Counted from the stretch's first letter, positions 8,708-17,370 are shown. The stretch is 64,000 nucleotides of DNA from Selenomonas sp. oral taxon 892 str. F0426 (GCF_000468035.1 NZ_KI260535.1:1-64000); one strand, 5' to 3'. The notes: generated by a model not told the origin, from the sequence alone. Translations and numbers: made by a program.

Positions 8708-10432
8708 TCACTCTCCCCGAAACTGAATATCATAAAGATGCTGATAGAGTCCGTCCTTCGCAAGCAGTGCCTCGTGTGTCCCCTGCTCCACGATATGTCC
8801 GCCGTCAATCACATAGATGCGGTCAGCGTTAAAGACCGTCGAAAGGCGATGTGCGATGACAAAGCTCGTACGTCCAACCATAAGATTATCGAGCGCCGCT
8901 TGTACGATCTTCTCGCTCTCCGTATCGAGCGCAGAGGTCGCCTCATCGAGGATGAGGATGCGCGGATCCTTGAGAATCGCGCGTGCAATGGCGACACGCT
9001 GCCGCTGGCCGCCAGAAATGCTGATGCCGCGCTCTCCGATCTTCGTATCGTACCCATGCTCGAGTTCCATAATGAAGTTATGTGCATTCGCTGCGCGTGC
9101 CGCTTCCTCGATCTCTGCATCCGTCGCATCGAGGCGACCATAGCGAATGTTCTCACGAACCGTTGTCGAGAACAGCATCGTCTCCTGCGGCACAAGTCCA
9201 ATCTGACCGCGCAGAGAAGCGAGCGTCACATCGCGGATGTCATGTCCGTCCACCGTGATCGCGCCGCTGCTCACCTCGTAGAAGCGCGGTATGAGGTTTG
9301 CAATCGTCGACTTGCCCGCACCCGAAGGTCCGACAAAGGCGATCATCTCGCCAGGAGCCGCCTCAAGCGTAATGCCCGCGAGCGCAGGACGCCCCTCCTT
9401 GTAGGAGAACGTCACGTTGTCAAAGCGCACATGCCCCTCGACTGGGGGGAGCGGCTTGGCGTTCGGACGATCTGTAATGCTTTCCTCAAGATCGACAATG
9501 GAAAATACACGATCAACCGCCGCCATTGCCTTTTGGAGGTTGCCGTAGATGCGCGAGAGACGCTTGACTGGATTTGCAAGGTTGACGGCATACGTGAGGA
9601 ACGCGACAAACGCACCTGCTGTGATATCGCCGTTGACGACCTCGTAGCCGCCAAACCAGACAATAAAGGTGACGGCAATCGCGGCGAGGAATTCAACCGT
9701 CGGCGTGAGCATACTCGTCTGCTGAACATTCTTCATCACTGCATCGAAATTACGCTGATTCGAGTGCACGAAACGGTCGATCTCATAGTCCTCACGCACG
9801 AAGGACTTCACAACGCGCGTTGCCGAGAAGCTTTCCTGCAGCAGTGCCGTGATCTCAGCAAGGCGCTCCTGAATGACCGTGCTCGACTTCTTGATCTTGC
9901 GTCCGAAGATCTTCATTGCCTGTCCAACCATTGGAATAACGACAAGTGTCAAGAGAGAGAGCTTCCAGTCGAGGTAGAACATGAGGACAAGGGAGCCAAT
10001 GAGAATGCAGCCCTCCGTCACGAGGTCAATGAGGTTGTCCACGAGGGCCGCCTGAATCGCAGCGACATCATTCGTAACATAGCTCATGATCTCGCCCGTC
10101 TGGTGACGGTCATAGTACGCGAGCGGCATCCGCTGGAATTTGCGGAACATGACCTCGCGCACATCAATGATAACCTTCTGTCCGATGTAGGAGACGAGAT
10201 ACGACTGCCCAAAGTAAAAAATCCCGCGCAGGAAGAAGATGACAACGATGCCGATGCAGATGGCGTTCAGCAGCGCCATGTTCTTGTCGGCAAGCACGTC
10301 GTCGATCATATCCTTGATGATCCACGGGACGTAGAGATTCGCTCCAGAAGCGAGGATGATGCACACGATCGCGAGCGCGAGTTTATTCACGTACGGCCGC
10401 ATATAGGCAAGCAGTCTCTTGTAATTCTTCAT
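8708..10432 (-). CDS. msbA: Lipid A export ABC transporter MsbA
   Basis: A 574-residue half-transporter: an N-terminal membrane domain of six helices (about 15-310) and a C-terminal nucleotide-binding domain with Walker A VGPSGAGKST, signature SISGGQRQR and Walker B ILILDEATSALD. It flips lipid A-core across the inner membrane. Position between lpxB and waaA-lpxK supports the MsbA role over a generic multidrug exporter, which has the same architecture. Confidence 0.92.
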   Translation of the reverse strand: MKNYKRLLAYMRPYVNKLALAIVCIILASGANLYVPWIIKDMIDDVLADKNMALLNAICIGIVVIFFLRGIFYFGQSYLVSYIGQKVIIDVREVMFRKFQRMPLAYYDRHQTGEIMSYVTNDVAAIQAALVDNLIDLVTEGCILIGSLVLMFYLDWKLSLLTLVVIPMVGQAMKIFGRKIKKSSTVIQERLAEITALLQESFSATRVVKSFVREDYEIDRFVHSNQRNFDAVMKNVQQTSMLTPTVEFLAAIAVTFIVWFGGYEVVNGDITAGAFVAFLTYAVNLANPVKRLSRIYGNLQKAMAAVDRVFSIVDLEESITDRPNAKPLPPVEGHVRFDNVTFSYKEGRPALAGITLEAAPGEMIAFVGPSGAGKSTIANLIPRFYEVSSGAITVDGHDIRDVTLASLRGQIGLVPQETMLFSTTVRENIRYGRLDATDAEIEEAARAANAHNFIMELEHGYDTKIGERGISISGGQRQRVAIARAILKDPRILILDEATSALDTESEKIVQAALDNLMVGRTSFVIAHRLSTVFNADRIYVIDGGHIVEQGTHEALLAKDGLYQHLYDIQFRGE

Positions 10433-10454
10433 AGCTCTCCTAGTGGGAAATGTA

Positions 10455-11588
10455 TTATGTACGCTTTGCGCGCGCGAAAATCTTCTCTGCTACGCGGCGC
10501 GCTGCATTTGGTTCGCCGAGTTCGGCAACGGCTCGCGCAAGGCAATCCGTCACATAGTCACGCTCTGTGCCGTCCACGATGATCCGCTCCATCGCCTCCG
10601 CGATGCGGTCAGGCTGCACCGCGTCCTGCAGCAACTCCGTCTCAAAAGTCTCTCCGAGCAGGATGTTCGGCAGCGAGAAGCGCGGCACATCGACGAGCAG
10701 GCGCCCGACGAGATAGGAGAGCGCAGACATACGGTAGAGAACGACAGCGGGCAGCCCCATAATGGCCGCCTCCATGATGACTGTTCCAGACGCCGCAATC
10801 GCTGCACGCGCAATGCTCATTAGCGCATAGCGTGCGTCATGAGTGAGCGTAACCGTAACGGAGGAGGCAGCAAGATGCTTCTCGAGCTGCGTGACATCCA
10901 CGCCGCCCGCGACAGGCAGGAAGAACCGCCGTGCGGGGTCACGCGCGGCGAGGATTTCTGCCGCTCCGAGCATGGACGGCAGTAGCCGTTCGATCTCCTC
11001 GCGCCGGCTGCCGGGCATGAGGAGGATTGGAACATCATCCGCGCCGATGCCAAAGTGATGCCGTGCCTCCTCTGCGTCCATCTCCGCATGCACCGTATCG
11101 ATGAGCGGATTCCCGACGAAGGAGATGTTCGCCCCCGCCTCCTCATAGGGCGGCAGTTCGTGCGGAAAGATCGCGACAATCTCATCCGCAAGTGCGGCGC
11201 AGGACTTCGCGCGTCCCTTGCGCCACGCCCACGCAGAGGGCGGAATATAAGAAAAAACGGGGATTCCCCGCTCTTTCGCCCGCGCCGCGAGCTGCCAATT
11301 AAAGTCCGGATAGTCGATGATGACAAGCACATCCGGCCGCTCCTCCTCCATGAGCCGCGTAAGGTCATCGAGAAGGGCAAAGATACGCCTGAGATTCAGC
11401 AGTACCGCCGAGATGCCCATGACGTTGTAGTCCACATAGTTTTGGCGGAGCTTCACTCCCGCCGCCTCCATCTCCGCTCCGCCAAATCCGATCAGCGAAA
11501 CGGTGGGGTCAAGTGCGCACAGCTCACGCGCGAGCGCCGCCCCGTGGAGGTCGCCCGAGGTCTCCCCCGCCGAAAGCATAATTTTCAA
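10455..11588 (-). CDS. lpxB: Lipid-A-disaccharide synthase LpxB
   Basis: A 377-residue GT19 glycosyltransferase. The N-terminal signature is SAGETSGDLHGAAL (about 6-19). Other LpxB motifs are VLVIIDYPDFNW, SYIPPSAWAWRKGR and FVGNPLIDTV. It joins lipid X to UDP-2,3-diacylglucosamine to form the tetraacyl disaccharide. The start is TTG (11586-11588), 7 bases after GGGAG; an ATG three codons later is the alternative. It follows lpxI, which makes its lipid X substrate, by 12 bases. Confidence 0.95.
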   Translation of the reverse strand: MKIMLSAGETSGDLHGAALARELCALDPTVSLIGFGGAEMEAAGVKLRQNYVDYNVMGISAVLLNLRRIFALLDDLTRLMEEERPDVLVIIDYPDFNWQLAARAKERGIPVFSYIPPSAWAWRKGRAKSCAALADEIVAIFPHELPPYEEAGANISFVGNPLIDTVHAEMDAEEARHHFGIGADDVPILLMPGSRREEIERLLPSMLGAAEILAARDPARRFFLPVAGGVDVTQLEKHLAASSVTVTLTHDARYALMSIARAAIAASGTVIMEAAIMGLPAVVLYRMSALSYLVGRLLVDVPRFSLPNILLGETFETELLQDAVQPDRIAEAMERIIVDGTERDYVTDCLARAVAELGEPNAARRVAEKIFARAKRT

Positions 11589-11600
11589 AAGGGAACTCCC

Positions 11601-12404
11601 TCACATGGCAGCAATCGTAATGCCGTTCGCCTCGGCGAGCGCGATCGCACGCTCTTTGTCGATGAAGAGCGTCCTGCCCGCCTCAAGGACAAGTGCCGAT
11701 GCCTTTGCAGCGACCAACGACTCGATCGTATCAAGTCCGACCGCAGGGACATCGAAGCGAAGATCCTGCTGCGGTTTTGCCGCCTTTGCGACAACTGCGC
11801 CGCCGCCCGCAAGCTGACCGCCGCGCCGAATGCACGCATCCGTCCCCTCGATCGCCTCGAGCGCCATCACCGCACGGTTCTTCACCACAGCGGTCTGTCC
11901 CACATCGAGGCGCCCGATCTCGCGCGCCATCTGGAGTCCATACTCCATATCCGCGCGCTCCGCATCCGTGGGCTGACGGCTCGTCAGAACACCTGACTCG
12001 GGCATCAGCGGACGGATGAGTGCCGTCTGATCGAGCGGCGTCACGCCGACCTTCATCAGCGCTCCGACAAACATCATCATGATCGTATCGTCATTCTGAT
12101 TCGGCAGCTGCATGAGCATTCCACGCAGCATTTCATCGGGCTGAATCTGCCCCGTGAAGAGCAGTTCCTTCGTCACCTTGCCGATCATCGTAACCTTCGT
12201 GATGCCCTCCTGTTGGAGATACGCCAGAATAGAAGCAATCGAGCCGATGCTGATCTCACGATAGACCGACGCGGCCTCCTTCAGATCAGGATCGCAGTCC
12301 GGCAGGAGCGCGATTACGTGTACCTCAAAACTCTGCGCACGCGCCGCACGCGCACACGCGGCGGGCAGATGTCCGACACCCGCGAGCAGTCCCAGTTTTT
12401 CCAT
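11601..12404 (-). CDS. lpxI: UDP-2,3-diacylglucosamine pyrophosphatase LpxI
   Basis: A 267-residue DUF1009-family protein. It starts MEKLGLLAGVGHLPAACA, has KVTMIGKVTKE and a C-terminal half with RAVMALEAIEGTDACIRRGG and KPQQDLRFDVPAVG, all typical of LpxI. LpxI hydrolyses UDP-2,3-diacylglucosamine to lipid X and UMP. It is the non-orthologous replacement of LpxH, known from Caulobacter and widespread in non-proteobacterial diderms. Placement between lpxA and lpxB fits. Confidence 0.94.
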   Translation of the reverse strand: MEKLGLLAGVGHLPAACARAARAQSFEVHVIALLPDCDPDLKEAASVYREISIGSIASILAYLQQEGITKVTMIGKVTKELLFTGQIQPDEMLRGMLMQLPNQNDDTIMMMFVGALMKVGVTPLDQTALIRPLMPESGVLTSRQPTDAERADMEYGLQMAREIGRLDVGQTAVVKNRAVMALEAIEGTDACIRRGGQLAGGGAVVAKAAKPQQDLRFDVPAVGLDTIESLVAAKASALVLEAGRTLFIDKERAIALAEANGITIAAM

Positions 12405-12413
12405 TATGATCCC

Positions 12414-13226
12414 TCACTCATCCTCGTGACGTTCGCGGCAGATCCCACGCTCCGCATTGCGGAGGAAGCGCAGGAGATGATCGATCTCCTCACAGGAGTC
12501 CACCTCCTGCTCAATGAGCGCTATTGCCTGCGTAAGGTTCAGTCCCGAACGATAGAGAATCTTGTATGCCTGCTTGATACGGCGGCGCACGTCAAGCGGA
12601 ATGCCCGCACGCGAGATGCCGACACTATTCAGCCCGACCGCACGTGCGGGATGCCCGTCCACCATTGTGAACGGAACGACATCCTGCACGAGCTTCGACG
12701 TGCCGCCGATCATCGCATTGCGTCCGATCTTCACGAACTGGTGCACGCCTGCCATGCCGCCGATCACGACGCCATCCTCGACAATCGCGTGTCCCGCAAG
12801 CATCGCTGCATTGCTCATGATGATGCGATTGCCCAGGATGCAGTTGTGCGCAATATGCGTGTACGCCATGAGGAGACAGTCGTCGCCGATGCGCGTCTCT
12901 TCCCCCTCACCTGTCGCACGATGTACCGTCGCACACTCGCGGATCGTCGTGCGGTCGCCAATGAACGTATAGCTCTTCTCGCCCTTGAACTTCAGATCCT
13001 GCGGCACCTCACCAATGGACGCCCCCTGGAATATATGGCAGTCACGACCGATCTGCGTCCACTCCTTGATCACGACGTGCGGGCCGATCTTCGTCCCCTC
13101 ACCGATCTGGACATGGTCCGAGATGACCGCATAGGGGCCAATCTCCACGTTCTTTGCGATGCGTGCTGTCGGTGCAATCACCGCCGTCTCATGGATGTAG
13201 GCAATAACCTTGCTGCTGCCTGTCAT
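12414..13226 (-). CDS. lpxA: UDP-GlcNAc O-acyltransferase LpxA
   Basis: A 270-residue left-handed beta-helix acyltransferase with hexapeptide repeats from about residue 10 to 190 (for example IHETAVIAPTARI and VEIGPYAVI). The catalytic His lies in MAGVHQFVKIG. The C-terminal helical domain (PLDVRRRIKQAYKILYRS) is typical of LpxA. It performs the first committed acylation of UDP-GlcNAc. The ATG lies 9 bases after AAGGAG. A 166-base gap separates it from fabZ upstream and holds an inverted repeat. Confidence 0.95.
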   Translation of the reverse strand: MTGSSKVIAYIHETAVIAPTARIAKNVEIGPYAVISDHVQIGEGTKIGPHVVIKEWTQIGRDCHIFQGASIGEVPQDLKFKGEKSYTFIGDRTTIRECATVHRATGEGEETRIGDDCLLMAYTHIAHNCILGNRIIMSNAAMLAGHAIVEDGVVIGGMAGVHQFVKIGRNAMIGGTSKLVQDVVPFTMVDGHPARAVGLNSVGISRAGIPLDVRRRIKQAYKILYRSGLNLTQAIALIEQEVDSCEEIDHLLRFLRNAERGICRERHEDE

Positions 13227-13339
13227 CTATTTCAACTCCTTCAGCCCTGTCTCTTGCCAGGGCAGACATTTTCCACTCTCTATTAACATCCGGTAGGAAC
13301 GCTGTGCTTTCACCTCGGAAAATCAGCCGTTATCGCCGA

Positions 13340-13364
13340 ATAATCCTCTTTCTCGGTGGATTAT
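13340..13364. other. Inverted repeat between fabZ and lpxA
   Basis: ATAATCC - 11 bases - GGATTAT, perfect 7-bp arms, in the only sizeable gap (13227-13392) near the start of the LPS operon. It has no adjacent T-run, so it is more like an operator or mRNA hairpin than a terminator. No confident promoter is visible here. Confidence 0.4.
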
Positions 13365-13392
13365 GTCCGTTTTTCCTGCATGTATCAGTTTT

Positions 13393-13833
13393 TTAGAGTT
13401 CATCACCGTTCTTCAGTGCAAACTTGAAGTCCGCCGATGCTACAAGTTCATCCTCAACGTAGGCATCTGCGTGCAGCACTCCGAATACGCCGCGCACACG
13501 TACAAGCTCCGCCTTCGTCACGACAACATCGCCGGGCACAACGGGGCGCTTGAATTTTACATTCTCCATGCCGCCGAAAAGGGCAATCTTGCCGCGGTGC
13601 TCCTCTGGATAGAGCATCGTGACACCGCCGACCTGCGCCATCCCCTCGAGAAGAAGAACACCGGGCATGATTGGATGTCCCGGGAAATGCCCGAGGAAGA
13701 ACGGCTCGTTCATCGTCACACACTTGATACCCGTCGCCGATTTGAACGGAACGAGCTCCGTGATCCTATCCACGAGCAGCATCGGCGGGCGATGCGGCAG
13801 AATCTGCTGAATCTCATTGATATCCAAAGTCAT
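13393..13833 (-). CDS. fabZ: 3-hydroxyacyl-ACP dehydratase FabZ
   Basis: A 146-residue hot-dog enzyme with the FabZ signature ILPHRPPMLLVDRI (about 8-21) and active-site GHFPGHPIMPGVLLLEGMAQ. It dehydrates 3-hydroxyacyl-ACP in fatty acid elongation and so competes with LpxA/LpxD for the same substrate. The ATG at 13833 immediately follows the lpxC stop; a longer in-frame reading into lpxC is rejected. The lpxC-fabZ-lpxA order is common in diderms. Confidence 0.96.
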   Translation of the reverse strand: MTLDINEIQQILPHRPPMLLVDRITELVPFKSATGIKCVTMNEPFFLGHFPGHPIMPGVLLLEGMAQVGGVTMLYPEEHRGKIALFGGMENVKFKRPVVPGDVVVTKAELVRVRGVFGVLHADAYVEDELVASADFKFALKNGDEL

Positions 13834-13834
13834 G

Positions 13835-14659
13835 CTATTCCCTCTCCTCTGCAATCTGTTTCGCCAGCGCTGTATTGAGCGCATGCCCAGAAGCAACCGC
13901 AATGATGTGGCCGCGAATCATACCCGCCAGGCGAATATCCCCAAGTACATCAAGGATCTTATGACGCACCAGCTCATTCGGGAAGTTGAGCGGATTCATC
14001 CACCCCTCATCGTTGTAGACAATCACCGTCTCGAGCGAGCCGCCAAGGCCGAGGCCATGCTCACGCAGCGCCGCGACCTCCTTCTCATAGGCAATCGTCC
14101 GCGCAGGTGCAATCTCTTTTTCATACGCCTCCGGCGTGACCTCGATATCGTAATATTGTACGCCAATCAGCGGATGATCGTTCAATGAGGTGAACGAGAC
14201 GCGCAGTCCATCATAGGGCAGTGCCATGATAAAGTGACTGCCGTCGTCCACGCGGTAGATACGATCGATCACCGTCACTTGACGCTTACGATCCTGCTCC
14301 ACCGTTCCCGCCTCCGCAATGAGCCGGAAAAACGTGCGTGCACTGCCGTCTACGACGGGCGGCTCCTCCGCATCGAGAAGCACAAGGCAGTTATCCACGC
14401 CGTGTACATGCAGAGCACTCATCAGATGCTCGATCGTAAAGAACTTCAGCGCATCCGTACCGATCGTCGTTGCACGCAGCGTTGCCGTCACATTCGCCGC
14501 TGTTGCAGCCACAGGCAGTGCCTCAGGCAGATCTGAACGTGCAAACAATATTCCCGTCCCCGGTGCGGCCGGAGCAAGTTCCATATGTACCGGCTTCCCC
14601 GAGTGAAGCCCGATTCCATCATAGACCACACGTGAAGCCAGCGTTCTCTCTCTTTGCAA
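13835..14659 (-). CDS. lpxC: UDP-3-O-acyl-GlcNAc deacetylase LpxC
   Basis: A 274-residue zinc deacetylase. Motifs are GIGLHSGKPV (about 16-25), zinc-ligand segment EHLMSALHVHGVDN, and the C-terminal RHKILDVLGDIRLAG with the second His/Asp set. It is a little shorter than E. coli LpxC (305) but has both halves. The start is TTG, 7 bases after GGAGG; no ATG fits better. It is the first gene of the operon, behind a strong promoter. lpxD and bamA, often next to lpxC in related genomes, are not here. Confidence 0.95.
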   Translation of the reverse strand: MQRERTLASRVVYDGIGLHSGKPVHMELAPAAPGTGILFARSDLPEALPVAATAANVTATLRATTIGTDALKFFTIEHLMSALHVHGVDNCLVLLDAEEPPVVDGSARTFFRLIAEAGTVEQDRKRQVTVIDRIYRVDDGSHFIMALPYDGLRVSFTSLNDHPLIGVQYYDIEVTPEAYEKEIAPARTIAYEKEVAALREHGLGLGGSLETVIVYNDEGWMNPLNFPNELVRHKILDVLGDIRLAGMIRGHIIAVASGHALNTALAKQIAEERE

Positions 14660-14701
14660 ACGTTATCCTCCTCGGACACTGACACATTATTACCCGCATA
14701 C

Positions 14702-14730
14702 ATGATACTAAAAATTTTTCGAACTTGCAA
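14702..14730 (-). promoter_or_regulatory. Promoter of the lpxC-lptB LPS operon
   Basis: Minus-strand TTGCAA (14725-14730), 17-base spacer, TATCAT (14702-14707), about 40 bases before the lpxC TTG start. Divergent from the ssrA promoter, with only about 14 bases between the two -35 boxes. Confidence 0.7.
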
Positions 14731-14743
14731 GAAAAAACACGAT

Positions 14744-14772
14744 TTGACAGCAGCAGAGCCTTCTGCTATGAT
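14744..14772 (+). promoter_or_regulatory. Promoter of ssrA
   Basis: TTGACA (14744-14749), 17-base spacer, TATGAT (14767-14772). The -35 is a perfect match and the -10 is 5 of 6, ending 28 bases before the mature tmRNA 5' end. Confidence 0.8.
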
Positions 14773-14800
14773 GTAAACAAGCACCAATGCTTCCATTATC

Positions 14801-15152
14801 GGGGATGTAATGGTCTCGACGGGGATGGGTAGTATGTGGACAGCGAGCCGGGGGGTCATCAACCCGTTAGTAAGGTGAACACTTTTATTAAACATAAAAG
14901 CAAACGAAGACTACGCTCTGGCGGCTTAAGCCAGCCCCTTTCCGTCTGCCTCCCGCACGGATGGAGTCAGGGGTCAAACGCGGGATACCTGAGAGCCACT
15001 GCACGATAACTCTCACGGGAACTCTATCGTGATCGGTGCGTCACAGCCTGTCTGCGGGCGGCGCCGCACCTAAAGCAATACACAGACTGCGCTCGGAGAA
15101 ATCCATGTAGTATTATCTTCGGACAGGAGTTCGATTCTCCTCATCTCCACCA
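14801..15152 (+). ncRNA. ssrA: Transfer-messenger RNA (tmRNA)
   Basis: A 352-base tmRNA that rescues stalled ribosomes and tags the stalled protein. The 5' end GGGGATGTAATGGTCTCGAC pairs with the 3' end, which carries the tRNA-like T-arm (GTTCGATTC) and an encoded CCA. The tag frame at 14900-14929 reads ANEDYALAA followed by TAA, a standard tmRNA tag ending in ALAA. SmpB is not encoded in this window. A terminator follows directly. Confidence 0.97.
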
Positions 15153-15163
15153 ATTTGATCTGC

Positions 15164-15189
15164 AAAACCGCCCATGAGGGCGGTTTTTT
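15164..15189 (+). terminator. Terminator of ssrA
   Basis: AAAACCGCCC-ATGA-GGGCGGTTTTTT: a GC-rich stem followed by a T-run, 11 bases after the tmRNA 3' CCA. Confidence 0.9.
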
Positions 15190-15240
15190 GTTGCGCAAAT
15201 AAAAAGCCGCACGCTCTCGCGCACGGCAGTTCATTCCATA

Positions 15241-15900
15241 TCACAGATTATTCTTCAGTTTTTCCAGATCAGGGAAGAGGTCGCCGATAGAGTTCGAGAG
15301 TCCTTCACTGGGTTCGAGGATTTCGAGGACGGGACGCATGGTCTCACGGAATTTTGCGTCATCCTGCATAAGCGTGAGCACGGCACTCGTATTGATCGCA
15401 TCGGCGAGCGCAGAGTGCTGACTGCCCTCGAATCTGCGCCCCATCGCACCGAGCGCATGCTTCAGCGCGAGACTGTTGTGAAGACCAAGGCGATCGTCGA
15501 ATGCCTGCTGCAGGTCAACCCAGCGCATATCCAACCAATTGACATCAAAGTCGGGCAGTTTCAGGCGGCATTCCTTGCGCAGCTGCTTGATGTCCGACAT
15601 GCTCCACGAGTAGATCTTCGTCTCGGATTCACCAATCCACGTAACAAAGGAGTGAAAGCTCTCAGAGAATACAGGATGGCCCGCGACCTTCTCCTGCGTG
15701 ATGCCCGTCAGTTCGGTGATGTGCTTCTTCACCATACCATACTCAGGGCAAACGTAGCACTGGAAGTCATCCTCCTGCTCAAAATTCTCATTCAGGCGGA
15801 CGGCGCCGATCTCGATGATCTCTCCATTGAGTTTTCTGCGGATCTCTCTGTGCTCCTTTGAGACAGGGTTCATCTCCAAATCTACAACGATGTGTTTCAT
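15241..15900 (-). CDS. DEDD-type 3'-5' exonuclease
   Basis: A 219-residue exonuclease of the RNase T/DNA polymerase III epsilon superfamily. Motif Exo I is VVDLEMNP (D and E metal ligands), and the C-terminal HSALADAINTSAVL supplies the His and Asp of a DEDDh site. Such stand-alone proteins resemble the KapD/Eri-1 type rather than PolC proofreading domains; the substrate is unknown. The ATG at 15900 lies 6 bases after AAGGA; a TTG two codons upstream is less likely. It has its own promoter and a leader with a terminator-like hairpin. Confidence 0.8.
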   Translation of the reverse strand: MKHIVVDLEMNPVSKEHREIRRKLNGEIIEIGAVRLNENFEQEDDFQCYVCPEYGMVKKHITELTGITQEKVAGHPVFSESFHSFVTWIGESETKIYSWSMSDIKQLRKECRLKLPDFDVNWLDMRWVDLQQAFDDRLGLHNSLALKHALGAMGRRFEGSQHSALADAINTSAVLTLMQDDAKFRETMRPVLEILEPSEGLSNSIGDLFPDLEKLKNNL

Positions 15901-15918
15901 GAGCAATCCTTACTTTCG

Positions 15919-15951
15919 AAAAAAATCTGCCGTAAGTGACGCGCGGCAGAC
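15919..15951 (-). terminator. Terminator-like hairpin in the exonuclease leader
   Basis: In the minus-strand direction TCTGCCG pairs with CGGCAGA (15926-15932 with 15944-15950) and is followed by seven Ts at 15919-15925. It lies between the promoter at 16023-16051 and the ribosome site of the exonuclease gene, the position of an attenuator. Confidence 0.6.
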
Positions 15952-16022
15952 GGTGTTGCGGTATTTTGTGGCGCTGTCGATTTGACATGCTTTTCTGCAT
16001 ATTATTTCGTGATTTCTCAAAT

Positions 16023-16051
16023 ATCATATCACAAAGTTTTCAGAAAATCAA
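16023..16051 (-). promoter_or_regulatory. Promoter of the exonuclease gene
   Basis: Minus-strand TTGATT (16046-16051), 17-base spacer, TATGAT (16023-16028). It gives a leader of roughly 115 bases before the ATG at 15900. Confidence 0.6.
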
Positions 16052-16094
16052 CGTCTAGGCAATTTGTCCTACGCTTATCTTTTTCCAAAAAACG

Positions 16095-16103
16095 TGATAG
16101 AAT
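16095..16103 (+). promoter_or_regulatory. Extended -10 promoter of the MFS gene
   Basis: TGATAGAAT is a TGn-extended -10 box (TAGAAT). The best -35 at the right spacing, TTATCT, is poor. It is divergent from the exonuclease promoter and 37 bases before the MFS start codon. Confidence 0.45.
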
Positions 16104-16139
16104 ACAAGCGTATATCTTATTGGAAAAGGAAGTCTGCGC

Positions 16140-17330
16140 ATGAATTGGAAAGTCGTGCTCGTTCTGCTCACATGCAACGTGCTCTTTATGTCCGCCAGCT
16201 ATACAATGATCATTCCGTTCCTTCCGATGTATCTGACGAGTGAGTTGGGTGTCGACGACAGCATGGTAAATCTCTGGTCAGGTGTGGCATTCTCGGTAAC
16301 ATTCCTGGTCTCGGCGGTGATGGCGCCGATCTGGGGCCGCATTGCTGACCGCAAAGGGAAGCGGCTCATGGCAATGCGCGCGAGTCTGCTCATCTCGATC
16401 AGCTACTTCCTCGGCGGCATTGTTACAAGTCCTGAGCAGCTTGTCCTCGTGCGGCTCTTCCAAGGATTTGCAGCGGGACTCTGGCCGATGGATCTTGCGA
16501 TCATGACACTCTACGCCCCGCGTGAACAGCTCGGCTTCTCTCTCGGCATCATGCAGGGCACACTAACGGCGGGCGGTGTCGTAGGGCCGCTGCTCGGCGG
16601 CGTGCTCGCAGAGGCGTTTGGGATGCGCGCGAGCTTCTACATCGGAGGACTGGCACTCTTCATCAACTTCCTCGCGTTCACCTTCATCATCAAGGAGCCG
16701 CCGATGCCCGAGGACAGCGCACCGCTTACGGCAGAGGAGAAAAGTCCGTGGCATCTGTGGCGCATCTCCATTCTGCGCACGATGATGATTGTGAGCACAC
16801 TCGCACAGATGGTCACATTCATCCTGATGCCTGTGTTGACGACCTACATCAAATATCTCGCCGGCGAAATGGGCAATATCGTCCTCGTCGCGGGCATTGT
16901 GTTCTCGCTCGGTGGGATTGCAGGCGCGATTGCCGCACCGCTTTGGGGTATCTTTGGATCACGGCGGAACTACTTCACCGCCATGTGTCTTGCGATGTTC
17001 TGTGCAGGCACAATGCTCGCACTGCAGGGGATTCCGGACACACTCATCCCCTTCGCCGCGATGCAGTTCGGTGTCGGACTCTTCCTTGCAGGCATCCAAC
17101 CCTCGCTGAATGCGGTCATCGCACAGCATACACCTGCGCAGCTCAAAGGGAGTGTATTTGGCATGCTCTTCGCCGCACAGCAGGTCGGAGGATTCACAGG
17201 GCCACTCCTCGGCGGCATTGTTGCGACGTATCTCGGCATGCACTACCTCTTCCCGACGGCGGGTTCGATTTTACTTGTGCTTGCACTATTTGTACAGTGG
17301 AAATATATACAAAGAGATGCAGAAACGTAA
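16140..17330 (+). CDS. MFS-type drug efflux transporter
   Basis: A 396-residue major facilitator protein with about 12 membrane helices. The loop 2-3 signature is seen as APIWGRIADRKGKRLMAMRA (motif A, about 62-81), and motif C-like GTLTAGGVVGPLLGGVLAEA lies in helix 5 (about 140-160), which points to the drug:proton antiporter group (MdtG/YfnI-like). The ATG follows AAAGGAAG by 8 bases. It is one of very few plus-strand genes here and stands alone between its promoter and a bidirectional terminator. The substrate cannot be predicted. Confidence 0.85.
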   Translation: MNWKVVLVLLTCNVLFMSASYTMIIPFLPMYLTSELGVDDSMVNLWSGVAFSVTFLVSAVMAPIWGRIADRKGKRLMAMRASLLISISYFLGGIVTSPEQLVLVRLFQGFAAGLWPMDLAIMTLYAPREQLGFSLGIMQGTLTAGGVVGPLLGGVLAEAFGMRASFYIGGLALFINFLAFTFIIKEPPMPEDSAPLTAEEKSPWHLWRISILRTMMIVSTLAQMVTFILMPVLTTYIKYLAGEMGNIVLVAGIVFSLGGIAGAIAAPLWGIFGSRRNYFTAMCLAMFCAGTMLALQGIPDTLIPFAAMQFGVGLFLAGIQPSLNAVIAQHTPAQLKGSVFGMLFAAQQVGGFTGPLLGGIVATYLGMHYLFPTAGSILLVLALFVQWKYIQRDAET

Positions 17331-17370
17331 AATGCGGTACGAAGCTGTTTTGACTTCGTACCGCATTTTT
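17331..17370. terminator. Bidirectional terminator between MFS gene and leuB
   Basis: 14-bp inverted repeat AATGCGGTACGAAG/CTTCGTACCGCATT (17331-17344 with 17354-17367) with a T-run on the plus strand; it lies between convergent genes. The inner core GTACGAAG is shared with other terminators in the window. Confidence 0.85.

Noticed and set aside
8738-10582. 614-codon plus-strand open frame
   Set aside because: Antisense to msbA, which has complete transporter motifs.
13834-13902. N-terminal extension of fabZ into lpxC
   Set aside because: The FabZ homology begins at MTLDINEIQQ (13833) and the extra residues read the lpxC end in another frame.
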